From the NCBI GenBank assembly GCA_947073495.1, contig CAMTMX010000008.1, positions 1 through 63,234 on the forward strand: DNA of 63,234 nucleotides, written 5' to 3'. The notes beneath the pieces were generated by a model. That model was given only the letters and a program-made list of their open reading frames with translations. It did no database searches and was not told the origin of the DNA. Both the position numbers and the translations under genes were made by a program. This DNA comes from an uncultured Porphyromonadaceae bacterium (GTDB taxonomy: Bacteria > Bacteroidota > Bacteroidia > Bacteroidales > Muribaculaceae). Numbering within the stretch: the stretch's first letter is position 1; each line of letters opens with the position of its first letter. Below are positions 1 to 8,973 of the stretch, piece by piece.

Positions 1-72
1 TTCGATTCAGGACCGAAATCAGACCAAGAAAAGACCTCATCAGACAGAGTTTTGGCACTAAAATGGCACTAA
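1..72 (+). CDS. possible 3' end of a truncated ORF
   Basis: Frame 1 is open from the window edge to a TAA at 70-72 and would end in a basic, polar tail (…RVLALKWH). Only 23 residues are visible and I recognise no family. A short direct repeat, TGGCACTAAAATGGCACTAA, overlaps the stop. It could equally be non-coding sequence. Confidence 0.2.
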   Translation, partial: FDSGPKSDQEKTSSDRVLALKWH

Positions 73-261
73 GAATCACAACATAAGTTTTAGTACCAAA
101 ATACGAAAACCGGAATTAAAAAAATAGTGAATCCGTCTGCCCTTCATTGCGGGTCATATTCAAAGACGCATAGATATTGACAAGTAGGATTATAATGATA
201 GGCTCTGAATAAAAACGGACCACAGTATAACTCTCTGCAGTAACAAATGAGAATGCTGAGA
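73..261. other. intergenic region, nothing recognised
   Basis: Low-complexity AT-rich sequence ahead of the promoter at 262. I see no tRNA, hairpin terminator or ORF with coding character here. Confidence 0.4.
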
Positions 262-291
262 TTGCAATATCATGAAAAATCAGTAATTTTG
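262..291 (+). promoter_or_regulatory. Bacteroidetes promoter for the 296 ORF
   Basis: TTG at 262-264 is followed after 19 bp by TAATTTTG at 284-291, matching the Bacteroidetes -33/-7 pattern. The -7 box ends only four bases before the ATG at 296, so a transcript from it would have almost no leader. Confidence 0.6.
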
Positions 292-295
292 CAAC

Positions 296-709
296 ATGAA
301 GAAGATTGTGAAACTAAAAACATGCAACCGGAGTCTACTTATCCTTACTATATGCATACTATTTTCCGGCATTCAGCTTGAAGTCATCCATAGCAACAGT
401 CTGACATTGGTGTGGATTCACATAATCGTCGGTTTACTTTTTATGTCTTTTATCACATATCATATTTTTCTGCATTTTGATTATTGCAACTGGTTCGCTA
501 AATTTCACAATTTGAAAAACCAATTCACGCGTATACTTTGGTGGGTATCATTGCTTACTCTGATTACCGGCATAATCGCTTCGGTGCATTGGTTGGTGAC
601 ATTTGCGCATGCACCAATAGGTGGTGTGCATGGTAAGTTAGGATTTTTAATGATTCTACTTTCAGCAGGACACATCATAAAGAGATTTAAGTTTTTCAAA
701 CGCAAATAA
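296..709 (+). CDS. DUF4405-like four-helix membrane protein
   Basis: A 137-residue integral membrane protein with four predicted hydrophobic segments (about 13-27, 39-59, 83-102 and 113-128). Histidines lie in or near the helices (WIHIIVG, YHIFLHF, HWLVTFAHAP, GHIIKRF), a pattern typical of DUF4405/cytochrome b561-like small proteins in which histidines could ligate heme. Heme binding is inference from the family resemblance. It stands alone, with its own promoter ending four bases before the start codon. The next in-frame Met lies inside a helix, so the ATG at 296 is the best start and the message may be leaderless. The basic C terminus (IKRFKFFKRK) is probably cytoplasmic. Confidence 0.6.
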   Translation: MKKIVKLKTCNRSLLILTICILFSGIQLEVIHSNSLTLVWIHIIVGLLFMSFITYHIFLHFDYCNWFAKFHNLKNQFTRILWWVSLLTLITGIIASVHWLVTFAHAPIGGVHGKLGFLMILLSAGHIIKRFKFFKRK

Positions 710-821
710 CGTATTCTTCTTTTGCAGGCGGATATTGAGGGTCATGCGGCTATAAAGTTAGAGCACGTTTTTTAAATAATTATCCTTCAATATTAAATAA
801 TATTGTTTCGTTAATTATTCT

Positions 822-990
822 AAGAAACTACTGTTTAAATTTATTTGTCGAAGGAATTGAGAGTATTTGTCAGGTAGATTTTTGATATTTATGATGGAGT
901 TATTGGGGGACCATAATGACTGAATAAATATCTTAACGATGCCGACAAAGACCTAAATGACAAGACAAAATAAATTTTAGACGGATTATG
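822..990. repeat. inverted-repeat element, copy A
   Basis: Copy A of a dispersed intergenic element, in forward orientation. It begins with AAGAAACTACTGTTTAAATT, contains the core GAGTTATTGGGGGACCATAA followed by TGACTGAATAAATATC, and ends near AAATAAATTTTAGACGG, a degenerate inverted copy of the left end. It lies in the 430-bp gap between the membrane protein and the thioredoxin gene, which holds no ORF with coding character. Related copies: 3225-3278, 31408-31572, 49216-49380, 51917-52003, and the variant 60068-60215. Confidence 0.8.
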
Positions 991-1075
991 AAATTTATTA
1001 GACCATTAACATTCAAGCCTTAATTCAAGGTTATAACATATAAATTGATTACCATAAAAATTCAATATTTTCAGG

Positions 1076-1105
1076 TTGCAATATGATTACAATTTTATAC
1101 CTTTG
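1076..1105 (+). promoter_or_regulatory. promoter of the thioredoxin-like gene
   Basis: TTG at 1076-1078 and TACCTTTG at 1098-1105, spaced by 19 bp, fit the Bacteroidetes housekeeping promoter. The inferred start of transcription near 1112 makes the upstream ATG at 1114 unlikely and favours the ATG at 1141. Confidence 0.65.
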
Positions 1106-1140
1106 TAAATTGAATGTTCCATTCCTTAAATAAGACCAAA

Positions 1141-1644
1141 ATGAGAAAGATTTACACATTCATCACACTTTTATTATTGTTTGCAGCAAATGCAACTGAC
1201 ACATTTGCTCAAAACAAAGCACCTCAGACCGGAGATATTGCCCCGGATTTCACGTTGGCAACACCTCGAGGAGACTCCATTAGTCTTTCAGACTATAGAG
1301 GTAAATATGTTCTAATTGATTTTTGGGCATCATGGTGCCGTGACTGTCGAAAAGAAAATCCTGCGGTGGTTGAGCTCAACCGTAAATATACAGGTGATAA
1401 ATTTGCAATTATCGGCGTTTCAATGGACAAAGATAAAGATGCATGGCTCAAGGCAATTGAAAAAGACGGTCTGACATGGACACAGGTCAGCGACCTTAAA
1501 GGTTGGCAGTCCATACCTGCTCCCGCATACGAAATCAAGTGGATCCCTACCAATTTCCTTATCGGTCCCGATGGAAAAGTGATAACCACAGGAAAGGACC
1601 TCACGAATGCAACTGCCGCCCTTAAAGAGATTTTCGGAGAATAA
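1141..1644 (+). CDS. secreted TlpA/ResA-like thioredoxin-fold protein
   Basis: A 167-residue exported protein of the AhpC/TSA-thioredoxin superfamily. Residues 1-23 form a signal peptide ending TFAQ. The redox motif WASWCRDCRKENP places the active cysteines at about 66 and 69, and the cis-proline is in WIPTNFLIG. Such proteins reduce or isomerise disulfides in the periplasm or act as peroxiredoxin-like reductases; the exact substrate is unknown. The start at 1141 is preferred over 1114 because the promoter -7 box ends at 1105 and the signal peptide begins neatly there. It is monocistronic, closed by the hairpin at 1675-1710. Confidence 0.82.
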   Translation: MRKIYTFITLLLLFAANATDTFAQNKAPQTGDIAPDFTLATPRGDSISLSDYRGKYVLIDFWASWCRDCRKENPAVVELNRKYTGDKFAIIGVSMDKDKDAWLKAIEKDGLTWTQVSDLKGWQSIPAPAYEIKWIPTNFLIGPDGKVITTGKDLTNATAALKEIFGE

Positions 1645-1674
1645 TTCCTATTCTTATTGTATACAAACCAAAAG

Positions 1675-1715
1675 AGTGAGCGGGCTAATCCAACAATTAG
1701 TCCGCTCACTTTCTT
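1675..1715. terminator. bidirectional terminator hairpin
   Basis: AGTGAGCGGGCTAAT at 1675-1689 pairs with ATTAGTCCGCTCACT at 1696-1710 with one G-U-type mismatch and a six-base loop, followed by TTTCTT. It sits between convergent genes ending at 1644 (+) and 1736 (-) and can serve both. Confidence 0.8.
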
Positions 1716-1735
1716 ACATTTGAGATATAGTTCTA

Positions 1736-3055
1736 TTACTTGTCAGTATTTATCGACTCCATTAGCTTGACGGCGTCTACATAACGTTCGATACCTTCAG
1801 CGACCTGCTTCGCATCTCTCATCGCGTGCACAACTGTGGCAGGACGATTAGTGACATCCCCACCGGCAAAAACACCCTTACGGGTGGTCATTCCATATGG
1901 ATTTTCCCTTGTCAGCACATACCCCTTCTCATCCACCTCAATACCTTCAGTTGTTGAAACTATTCTTGCAGCAGGAGCGCTACCTACTGCCATCACGACA
2001 TGATCTGCCGGAACAACCGTTTCAATACCATCAGTATTTAAAGTGACACTCCTTAGATGGGTGGGGTCAAGCGCCTGAATATTTGTTATTGAGGTATTCC
2101 ATAAGAATTTAACACCCTCATTCACAGCTTCATCATACTCTGAACGAAGAGCTTTCATATGACTTATGTCACGATGATATACTACAGTCACTTCCTTAGA
2201 GCCCATTCTTATAGCAGTTCGGGCTGCATCAAGCGCCGTATTTCCGCAACCAATCACAAACACTATATCATCGTTTCCCACAATCACCTCATCGCGCGAC
2301 ATGCAACCACTTTCATATAAACTCACTCTTCTTAGGAAACGTATAGCCTGCCTGACGGCAGGATGATTTACTCCCGGAATATTCAATCGCTTTGGAACTC
2401 CTGTCCCAGTTCCCATGAATATGGCATCAAAACCTTGTTCAAACAATTCGTCGATAGTATGCTTCTCTCCAATTGTGTTGTTAAGATGAAATATTACTCC
2501 AAGATGTTCTATTTTCTTTATCTCCCTACGTACCACTTCTTTCGGCAATCGATATTCCGGTATTCCATACATCAACACTCCGCCCGGCTCCGGCTCCATT
2601 TCAAAAATTTCAACTCCGAATCCTTTTCTTGATAAGTCGCCGGCAATTGTCAGTCCGGCTGGCCCGCTTCCGATAACCGCTACCCTTCCTCTGGTTTTCT
2701 CCGGTATGGCCTCATGTGTCAAACCGGCATCAGAATCAAAATCAGCCACAAACCTTTCAAGTTTACCTATATTAATATGTGTCCCTTTTTTCTCAAGAAC
2801 ACAGTGGCCCTCACATTGCTTCTCATGCGCACATACCCGTCCGCATACAGCAGGAAGGTTGCTGCGCCGGTTTATAATCTGCATTGCATTGCCGAAATTA
2901 CCTTTTGCCAGTTCTGCTATCCATTCAGGAATATCGTTGCTTATCGGACAACCTTTTTTGCAACTCGGCACTTTGCAATGCAAACATCTCTGTGCCTCTC
3001 TGATAGCTTGAGGAAGAGTATAACTTTCATTTATCTCCCTAAAGTCCTTTTTCAT
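1736..3055 (-). CDS. gltD: NADPH-dependent GltD-type flavoprotein
   Basis: A 439-residue homologue of the glutamate synthase small subunit, also close to NfnB/SudA-type oxidoreductases. The N terminus carries cysteine clusters for 4Fe-4S centres (CLHCKVPSCKKGC and CGRVCAHEKQCEGHC, about residues 23-87). An FAD-binding GSGPAGL follows at about 130, an NAD(P)-binding segment VIGCGNTALD at about 270, and the C-terminal FAD contact AGGDV. The large subunit GltB is not adjacent, so it may act with a distant partner, as a stand-alone enzyme, or as an electron-transfer flavoprotein. CAAAATTA at 3112-3119 (TAATTTTG on the coding strand) is a candidate -7 box, though I see no good -33 element. The symbol reflects family resemblance only. 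Confidence 0.85.
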   Translation of the reverse strand: MKKDFREINESYTLPQAIREAQRCLHCKVPSCKKGCPISNDIPEWIAELAKGNFGNAMQIINRRSNLPAVCGRVCAHEKQCEGHCVLEKKGTHINIGKLERFVADFDSDAGLTHEAIPEKTRGRVAVIGSGPAGLTIAGDLSRKGFGVEIFEMEPEPGGVLMYGIPEYRLPKEVVRREIKKIEHLGVIFHLNNTIGEKHTIDELFEQGFDAIFMGTGTGVPKRLNIPGVNHPAVRQAIRFLRRVSLYESGCMSRDEVIVGNDDIVFVIGCGNTALDAARTAIRMGSKEVTVVYHRDISHMKALRSEYDEAVNEGVKFLWNTSITNIQALDPTHLRSVTLNTDGIETVVPADHVVMAVGSAPAARIVSTTEGIEVDEKGYVLTRENPYGMTTRKGVFAGGDVTNRPATVVHAMRDAKQVAEGIERYVDAVKLMESINTDK

Positions 3056-3224
3056 AGTCTTTTAAAATTATCATTATGTACTCGACACTTTTCAGGTTTC
3101 ATAGTATTTTGCAAAATTACAAAAAAAAAGGATATATAGTAAATCTGCTCAATCGCAGACTGACTTTATTTAGAGCACATTGCTATAAATTTCGAGATCG
3201 TAGGGGCAAAATACGCCCAAGGAG

Positions 3225-3278
3225 CTGACAAATACTCTCAATTCATTCAAACAAATAAATTTAAACAGTCGTTTCTAA
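3225..3278. repeat. inverted-repeat element, fragment E
   Basis: An end fragment of the dispersed element in inverted orientation: CTGACAAATACTCTCAATTC, then AAATAAATTTAAACAG and TCGTTTCTAAG. It shares with copy A a GTATTTGTC variant and a three-base insertion in the terminal repeat, so A and E form a subgroup. The rest of the 415-bp gap (3056-3470) holds only a candidate TAGTTTTG -7 box at 3331-3338 and a small AAGGC/GCCTT hairpin near 3390. Confidence 0.65.
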
Positions 3279-3470
3279 GGAACGAACTAAATAATCATGA
3301 AAAAATATCTTTTATATCATTCATTTTTGTTAGTTTTGCAAATAAAGTCGTTTACTGTAAATAGAAGTTGTTTAAACTTTTTCTTTTTAAGGCAAGGAGC
3401 CTTAAAAAATCGTTTTCCATAAAAAAGTTCAAACAATTCATAATTACAGATTTAACAAAATGCTCAGATT

Positions 3471-4016
3471 ATGTCAGAAATAAAAAAATGGGATCTTTTA
3501 GATTCCGAATATCTTATCAGAAGACCTTGGTTGACCGCAAGAAGAGACCGCGTTAAATTACCCAACGGACAGATCAATGACGAGTTTTATGTTCTTGAAT
3601 ACCCGGATTGGGTTAATGTAATTGCGGTGACTGAAGAAGGCAAATTCGTCATGATTGAACAATACCGCCACGGACTGGGTGAAATCCAGATGGAAATTTG
3701 TGCCGGCGTTGTTGAAAAAGGGGAACACCACCTCGACGCTGCAAAGAGAGAACTGTTGGAAGAAAGTGGCTTCGGAGGTGGAAACTGGAGATTGCTCACA
3801 GTTTTGTCAGGAAACCCCTCGACCACAAACAATCTTACATATTGCTACGTGGCAGAAGGGGTAAGGAAAATCTCCGACCAGCATCTTGACCGGACTGAAG
3901 ATGTAGCTGTACGAATTCTATCTCGCGAAGAGGTTGAGAATCTTCTTAAAAAAGACGTCTTGAAACAATCGCTGATGGCAGCACCGTTACTCAGATATCT
4001 TTACATGCCTGTTTGA
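3471..4016 (+). CDS. Nudix hydrolase, ADP-ribose pyrophosphatase type
   Basis: A 181-residue Nudix protein. The Nudix box G-x5-E-x7-REUxEExGU is complete: it starts at GVVEKGEHH and continues with AAKRELLEESG (about residues 81-103), giving the Mg-binding glutamates. The preceding strand FVMIEQYRHG is typical of ADP-ribose/sugar-nucleotide pyrophosphatases such as NudF. It probably hydrolyses a nucleoside diphosphate linked to a sugar in the cytoplasm; the exact substrate is not readable from sequence. It is monocistronic, and the ATG at 3471 gives the usual family length. Confidence 0.85.
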   Translation: MSEIKKWDLLDSEYLIRRPWLTARRDRVKLPNGQINDEFYVLEYPDWVNVIAVTEEGKFVMIEQYRHGLGEIQMEICAGVVEKGEHHLDAAKRELLEESGFGGGNWRLLTVLSGNPSTTNNLTYCYVAEGVRKISDQHLDRTEDVAVRILSREEVENLLKKDVLKQSLMAAPLLRYLYMPV

Positions 4017-4081
4017 CCAATTATACATTAGTAAAAGCCGTAATTTGTCGGATTTGCACTCGAATTGCATAATATTGCCAC

Positions 4082-4089
4082 TAATTTTG
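4082..4089 (+). promoter_or_regulatory. candidate -7 box of the metal ATPase operon
   Basis: TAATTTTG at 4082-4089 lies about 54 bp ahead of the ATPase start at 4143. No -33 element occurs at the ideal distance (TTG at 4065 is close, TTTG at 4053 is far), so this is a tentative call. Confidence 0.35.
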
Positions 4090-4142
4090 TTCATAATTAA
4101 AAGAGTTGTTTATCTCATTTCATATTTTATATCTTCATAATT

Positions 4143-6140
4143 ATGTCGGCGATATCATCCCATAGTCATAAAGACAGTGAAAAAGATTCAATAAAATGTG
4201 ATGCACATGGTCACTGCCATTGCCACCACCATGGCGGTTCATCGGGACCAGATCATGACCATGGAATAAATCAGTTTTTTCTGCCCGCAGTTTCATTCAT
4301 ACTGCTTTTTGCCGGTATCGTCATGAACCACAGCGGTGTCGAATGGTTTAGTAATCATATTATAAACCTTTTATGGTTTATAATAGCTTTTCTCCCGGTA
4401 GGCATTCCGGTTATTAAAGAAGGTTGGGAGGCAATCCGACAGAGAGATATATTCAACGAATTTACACTAATGATTGTGGCATGCATAGGCGCCTTCTGCA
4501 TCGGGGAATATCCGGAAGCCGTAGGCGTGATGCTGTTTTATACATTGGGAGAAATGCTGCAAGATCGTGCCGTAGACAAGGCTACACGCAATATCAGCAA
4601 ACTTCTTGATGTGCGGCCTGAACAAACCACGGTTATTAAAGACGGGCAATCCTTCACAGAATCTCCACAAAAAGTAAAGGTTGGAGAAACTATCGAAGTC
4701 AAACCAGGTGAGAGAGTACCACTTGACGGTGTGCTGATTGAAGATGAAGCCTCTTTCGACACTTCCGCGCTTACAGGAGAAAGCATGCCTCGCACTATTA
4801 CTAAAGGCGAAGAAGTGCTTGCCGGTATGATTGCATCCGGTCGGGCAGTCAGGATCAAGGTCAATCGTCAGTACGAAGACAGTGCCCTTGCCAGAATTTT
4901 AAAAATGGTAAAGGAGGCATCAGGAAGAAAAGCCCCAACTGAAAAATTTATCAGAAAATTCGCACGCGTATATACTCCTATTGTAATTCTACTGGCATTT
5001 TTGATTGTTGCCGTACCGGCAATTATCGGAGCGACCACTTCATTCAATTATGTTTTCTCTGATTGGCTCTACCGCGGACTTGTATTTCTCGTCATTTCGT
5101 GTCCATGCGCCCTCGTAATTAGTGTTCCTTTAGGATATTTTGCCGGAATAGGAGCTGCGTCAAGGTGCGGGGTCTTATTTAAAGGTGGCAACTATCTGGA
5201 ATCAATAACTAAAATTGATACAATAGCATTCGATAAAACAGGCACCCTCACAACTGGTTCTTTCCAGGTGACAAAAGTGGAACCGGCTGATATTCCTGTT
5301 TCCAGACTTCTTTCCCTCGTGATGTCTGTTGAATCAAAAAGCACCCACCCTATCGCACTGGCGGTTGTTAAACACGCACTCAAGGAGGGAGCAAACAGGG
5401 TTACTGTCTCTGATATGAACGAAATCTCGGGACGGGGCGCCGAAGCCATGATAAATGGCGAACGCGTTTTAGTGGGAAATCTCAGAATGCTCAAAGAGAA
5501 TGGGATCTCATTTCCGGAAGATCTTCTTCACACTTCCGCCACTATTGTCGCATGTGCGGTAAATGGGAAATATGTCGGGGCTCTTCTTCTTTCCGATAAA
5601 ATTAAAGATGATTCCGTTTCTGCGATCAGACACCTTAGAAATATTGGCATTGAAAATATTTATCTACTCTCGGGCGACAAAGAAGAGGTGGTCAAAGAAT
5701 ATGCCGGGAAACTGGGGATAACCGCCGCATATGGCGGATTACTTCCTGAGGATAAGGCTTATTGTATTGAAAAGCTGATAAATCAAGACCATCGGAATGT
5801 TGCATTTGTAGGTGACGGAATGAATGACGCACCCGTACTTGCTCTCAGTAACGTCGGTATCGCAATGGGCGGTCTTGGAAGCGACGCGGCAGTAGAAAGC
5901 GCTGATATTGTAATTCAAAATGACCGGCCTTCGAAAATCGTCACGGCAATCAAAATAGGAAGAACCACCGGAACAATTGTGCGTGAAAATATCATAGGAG
6001 CAATAGCTATAAAGATTATCGTCCTGATTGCCGGAGCAATGGGCGACGTATCCCTTTGGGTGGCGGTATTTGCTGATGTCGGTGTAGCATTGCTCGCCGT
6101 ACTCAATTCCTTAAGAATATTATACAAGAAATATGACTAA
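4143..6140 (+). CDS. Zn/Cd-type P1B ATPase with His-rich N terminus
   Basis: A 665-residue P1B-type heavy-metal ATPase. The usual N-terminal HMA ferredoxin-like domain is absent. It is replaced by a His-rich stretch, HGHCHCHHHGG and DHDHG (about residues 23-43), suited to binding Zn or similar divalent ions. The membrane CPC motif is SCPCALVIS, the phosphorylation site DKTGTLT, the HP motif STHPIAL and the hinge GDGMNDAPV. The family exports Zn(II), Cd(II) or Pb(II) at the inner membrane. It is first in a tight run with a CopA-type ATPase, carbonic anhydrase and a CAT-fold gene. Specificity for Zn/Cd rather than Co is inferred from overall similarity to ZntA/CadA. Confidence 0.88.
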   Translation: MSAISSHSHKDSEKDSIKCDAHGHCHCHHHGGSSGPDHDHGINQFFLPAVSFILLFAGIVMNHSGVEWFSNHIINLLWFIIAFLPVGIPVIKEGWEAIRQRDIFNEFTLMIVACIGAFCIGEYPEAVGVMLFYTLGEMLQDRAVDKATRNISKLLDVRPEQTTVIKDGQSFTESPQKVKVGETIEVKPGERVPLDGVLIEDEASFDTSALTGESMPRTITKGEEVLAGMIASGRAVRIKVNRQYEDSALARILKMVKEASGRKAPTEKFIRKFARVYTPIVILLAFLIVAVPAIIGATTSFNYVFSDWLYRGLVFLVISCPCALVISVPLGYFAGIGAASRCGVLFKGGNYLESITKIDTIAFDKTGTLTTGSFQVTKVEPADIPVSRLLSLVMSVESKSTHPIALAVVKHALKEGANRVTVSDMNEISGRGAEAMINGERVLVGNLRMLKENGISFPEDLLHTSATIVACAVNGKYVGALLLSDKIKDDSVSAIRHLRNIGIENIYLLSGDKEEVVKEYAGKLGITAAYGGLLPEDKAYCIEKLINQDHRNVAFVGDGMNDAPVLALSNVGIAMGGLGSDAAVESADIVIQNDRPSKIVTAIKIGRTTGTIVRENIIGAIAIKIIVLIAGAMGDVSLWVAVFADVGVALLAVLNSLRILYKKYD

Positions 6141-6150
6141 CAGGTGGATG

Positions 6151-6169
6151 AAAGATGTTGAACATCTTT
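6151..6169 (+). other. intercistronic hairpin between two P-type ATPases
   Basis: AAAGATGT-TGA-ACATCTTT is a perfect 8-bp stem with a three-base loop in the 57-bp gap between the two ATPase genes. No U-run follows, so it is more likely an mRNA-processing or stability element than a terminator. Confidence 0.45.
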
Positions 6170-6197
6170 AGCTTAATCCTATATCTTAACAAAAAGC

Positions 6198-8408
6198 ATG
6201 AGTAAGACTATAAAAAAGAATTTTCCTGTCACCGATCTTGCATGCGCGGCATGTGCCGCAAGAGTGGAAAAAGTTTTGGGAGAACATAAGGGTGTCTGTT
6301 CTGCAAGTGTCAACTTTGGCAATTCCACAGCAAACGTGGAATACGATCCTTCCGTCTGCACCCCCGAACAACTGAAAGCTGCGGTTGAGGATGCCGGCTA
6401 CGGAATGCTTATTCAAAATGATGAAAACTCCATTGACTCTCTTGAACAGATACAGTCTGAAAAATACAATGCTCTGAAAAAGCGTACTGCCCTTGCCGTC
6501 TTGATGTCTCTTCCTGTGGTAGTGACAGGGATGTTTTTCATGAATATTCCTTACGCCAACCTTATCATGTTTCTTTTTTCTACCCCCGTTGTTTTCTGGT
6601 TGGGCAGGCAATTTTTTACTGGAGCATGGCAACAGTTACGCCACAAGTCTGCAAATATGGATACACTTGTGGCTTTGAGCACCGGCATAGCCTGGATTTT
6701 CAGTGTCGCCAACATGCTTTTCCCCGATTTTTGGCTGTCCAGAGGAATTCATCCACATGTATATTTCGAAGCTTCAGCAGTAATTATCGCCTTTATCCTT
6801 TTAGGAAGGTTGCTTGAAAGCAAAGCCAAAGGCAACACCTCCTCAGCTATAAAGAAGCTGATGGGACTGCAACCGAAGACTGTTACTATTGTCTTGGGGA
6901 ACGGTGGGTTAAAAGAACTTCCTATAGAACAGATCACTCCCGGACTCACTGTGATGGCAAAACCAGGAGAGCGTATCGCGGTAGACGGGATTGTGACGGA
7001 AGGTAACTCTTATGTAGATGAATCTATGCTTAGCGGCGAGCCGATTCCGGTTGAAAAGAAGACAGGGATAAACGTCTACGCAGGCACTATCAATGGCAAC
7101 GGCACATTGCAGTTCAAAGCTGTCAATACAGGAGCCGACACTCTGCTGGCAAAAATTATCAGAATGGTGCAGGATGCACAGGGAAGCAAAGCACCAGTGC
7201 AACAATTGGTCAATAAAATTGCAGCCATATTTGTGCCGGTAATTATATGTGTTGCCATAATTTCTTTCCTGATCTGGCTTATCGCAGATCCAAACGAAGG
7301 ATTCATTCATGGTTTATTAGCGGCCGTGACAGTCCTTGTCATCGCTTGTCCGTGCGCATTAGGTCTTGCCACTCCTACGGCGATTATGGTCGGAATAGGG
7401 AAAGGGGCTGAATCAGGCATACTCATCAAAGATGCGGAAGCACTTGAGACTGCACCTAAAATCGACACTGTCGTGCTTGATAAGACAGGTACACTCACCG
7501 CCGGCAAGCCGGTTGTGACAGAGATCTCCACCTTCAGGCATATATCCGATTCAGATGCCATACTGGCGGCTTTAGAAAGAAGATCCGACCACCCTCTCGG
7601 GCAGGCAATAGTAGCACATTTTCATAATGTAAATGACTTTAAAGTTTCTTCTTTTGAGAATGTGACCGGCAAAGGACTGCAAGGGATGATAGAAGGAAAG
7701 TTGTTCTACGCAGGCAATCGTCGTCTCATTGAAGACAATGGGATCATTATTTCACCCGAAGTATCCGCTAAAGCACAGGAACTCACATCTCTTGCAAACT
7801 CTATTGTCTATTTTGCAGACAAAGATGGAGTGATTGCGATTGTCGGCATATCAGATCCGGTTAAACCAACATCTCCGGCAGCCGTAGGTGAACTTAAAAA
7901 AATGGGAATAGAAGTAGTGATGCTGACCGGTGACAACCAAACCACTGCGGAGGCGGTGGCGTCTAAAGCAAACATAACTAAATATGTTGCGGAAGTTTTG
8001 CCACACGAAAAATCAGCCTACATTGAAAAGCTTCAAAAAGATGGGAGAAAAGTGGCGATGGTAGGCGATGGAATCAACGACAGCGCCGCTCTCGCGATTG
8101 CTGATTTGGGTATAGCCATGGGCACAGGAAGCGATATAGCCATAGATGTCGCCGACATTACAATCGTGTCAGCCGATCTTGCAAAAATTCCTACCGCAAT
8201 CAGGCTGTCGAAAGCTACGGTACGAACTATCAGACAAAACCTTTTTTGGGCTTTTATCTACAATCTGATTGGAGTGCCGATTGCAGCCGGAGTCCTCTAC
8301 CCTATCAACGGGTTTCTACTCAACCCTATGATTGCGGGGGCTGCCATGGCATTCAGTAGTGTCAGTGTTGTAACAAACAGCTTGCTGCTAAAACGTAAAA
8401 ATTTCTAA
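6198..8408 (+). CDS. copA: copper-exporting P1B ATPase
   Basis: A 736-residue Cu(I)-type P-ATPase. One N-terminal HMA domain (about residues 8-70) carries the metal-binding CAAC in LACAACAARVEK. The membrane motif is ACPCALGLATPTA, the phosphorylation site DKTGTLT, the HP motif SDHPLGQA and the hinge GDGINDSAAL. The last helices contain YNLIGVPIAAG and SSVSVVTNSLLL, both characteristic of CopA. It pumps Cu(I) out of the cytoplasm. It follows the Zn/Cd-type pump by 57 bp and precedes the carbonic anhydrase by 18 bp, suggesting one transcript for metal homeostasis. No metal-sensing regulator is encoded nearby. Confidence 0.92.
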   Translation: MSKTIKKNFPVTDLACAACAARVEKVLGEHKGVCSASVNFGNSTANVEYDPSVCTPEQLKAAVEDAGYGMLIQNDENSIDSLEQIQSEKYNALKKRTALAVLMSLPVVVTGMFFMNIPYANLIMFLFSTPVVFWLGRQFFTGAWQQLRHKSANMDTLVALSTGIAWIFSVANMLFPDFWLSRGIHPHVYFEASAVIIAFILLGRLLESKAKGNTSSAIKKLMGLQPKTVTIVLGNGGLKELPIEQITPGLTVMAKPGERIAVDGIVTEGNSYVDESMLSGEPIPVEKKTGINVYAGTINGNGTLQFKAVNTGADTLLAKIIRMVQDAQGSKAPVQQLVNKIAAIFVPVIICVAIISFLIWLIADPNEGFIHGLLAAVTVLVIACPCALGLATPTAIMVGIGKGAESGILIKDAEALETAPKIDTVVLDKTGTLTAGKPVVTEISTFRHISDSDAILAALERRSDHPLGQAIVAHFHNVNDFKVSSFENVTGKGLQGMIEGKLFYAGNRRLIEDNGIIISPEVSAKAQELTSLANSIVYFADKDGVIAIVGISDPVKPTSPAAVGELKKMGIEVVMLTGDNQTTAEAVASKANITKYVAEVLPHEKSAYIEKLQKDGRKVAMVGDGINDSAALAIADLGIAMGTGSDIAIDVADITIVSADLAKIPTAIRLSKATVRTIRQNLFWAFIYNLIGVPIAAGVLYPINGFLLNPMIAGAAMAFSSVSVVTNSLLLKRKNF

Positions 8409-8426
8409 TCATAAAACTGATAAATC

Positions 8427-8966
8427 ATGATCAACGAGATACTCGAACATAACCGTCGGTTTGTTGAAGAAAAAGGTTATGAACGATTCCTGACCGACAA
8501 GTATCCCAACAAGAAAATCGCAATAGTGACCTGTATGGACACTCGCCTTGTAGAACTTCTTCCGGCTGCTTTGGGATTCAAAAACGGAGATGTAAAAATC
8601 ATTAAAAACGCCGGAGCCACGATTACAAACCCGTTCGACAGCACCATGCGTAGCCTCCTTGTCGCTGTCTATGAATTAGGTGTGACAGAAATTATGATTA
8701 TAGGGCATACGGGATGCGGCGTGCAAGGAATGGACAGTAATGAGATGCTACACCTGATGAAGCTACGTGGCGTCCCGGAAAACAATATAAATCTTATGAA
8801 ACATTGCGGAATTGATCTCAACACATGGCTTCATGGATTCGACAGTACGGAAGACGCTATCGAAGAAACCGTTGATCTTGTCAAGAACCATCCTTTAATG
8901 CCGAGAGATGTTGTGGTCAAAGGATATATCATGAACTCTGAGACAGGAGCATTGTTGCCTTTATAA
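8427..8966 (+). CDS. beta-class carbonic anhydrase
   Basis: A 179-residue beta-carbonic anhydrase. Zinc ligands and the catalytic dyad are visible in CMDTRL (Cys, Asp and Arg, about residue 36) and in HTGCG (His and Cys, about 93-97). The family interconverts CO2 and bicarbonate in the cytoplasm. The protein is at the short end of the family. Its position 18 bp after copA and 7 bp before the CAT-fold gene indicates co-transcription; a zinc enzyme within a metal-efflux operon is an unusual pairing. The physiological link is not established by the sequence. Confidence 0.88.
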   Translation: MINEILEHNRRFVEEKGYERFLTDKYPNKKIAIVTCMDTRLVELLPAALGFKNGDVKIIKNAGATITNPFDSTMRSLLVAVYELGVTEIMIIGHTGCGVQGMDSNEMLHLMKLRGVPENNINLMKHCGIDLNTWLHGFDSTEDAIEETVDLVKNHPLMPRDVVVKGYIMNSETGALLPL

Positions 8967-8973
8967 AAGATTT

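Noticed and set aside
1..295. Integrase end or att site at the left edge
   Set aside because: The short direct repeat TGGCACTAAAATGGCACTAA looked suggestive, but no integrase motif or tRNA target is visible.
1736..3055. Half of a two-subunit glutamate synthase operon
   Set aside because: No gltB large subunit is present on either side, so only a stand-alone GltD-type flavoprotein can be supported.
3368..3556. 62-residue ORF ahead of the Nudix gene
   Set aside because: Overlaps the Nudix start in another frame, has low-complexity Lys/Phe composition and no family features.
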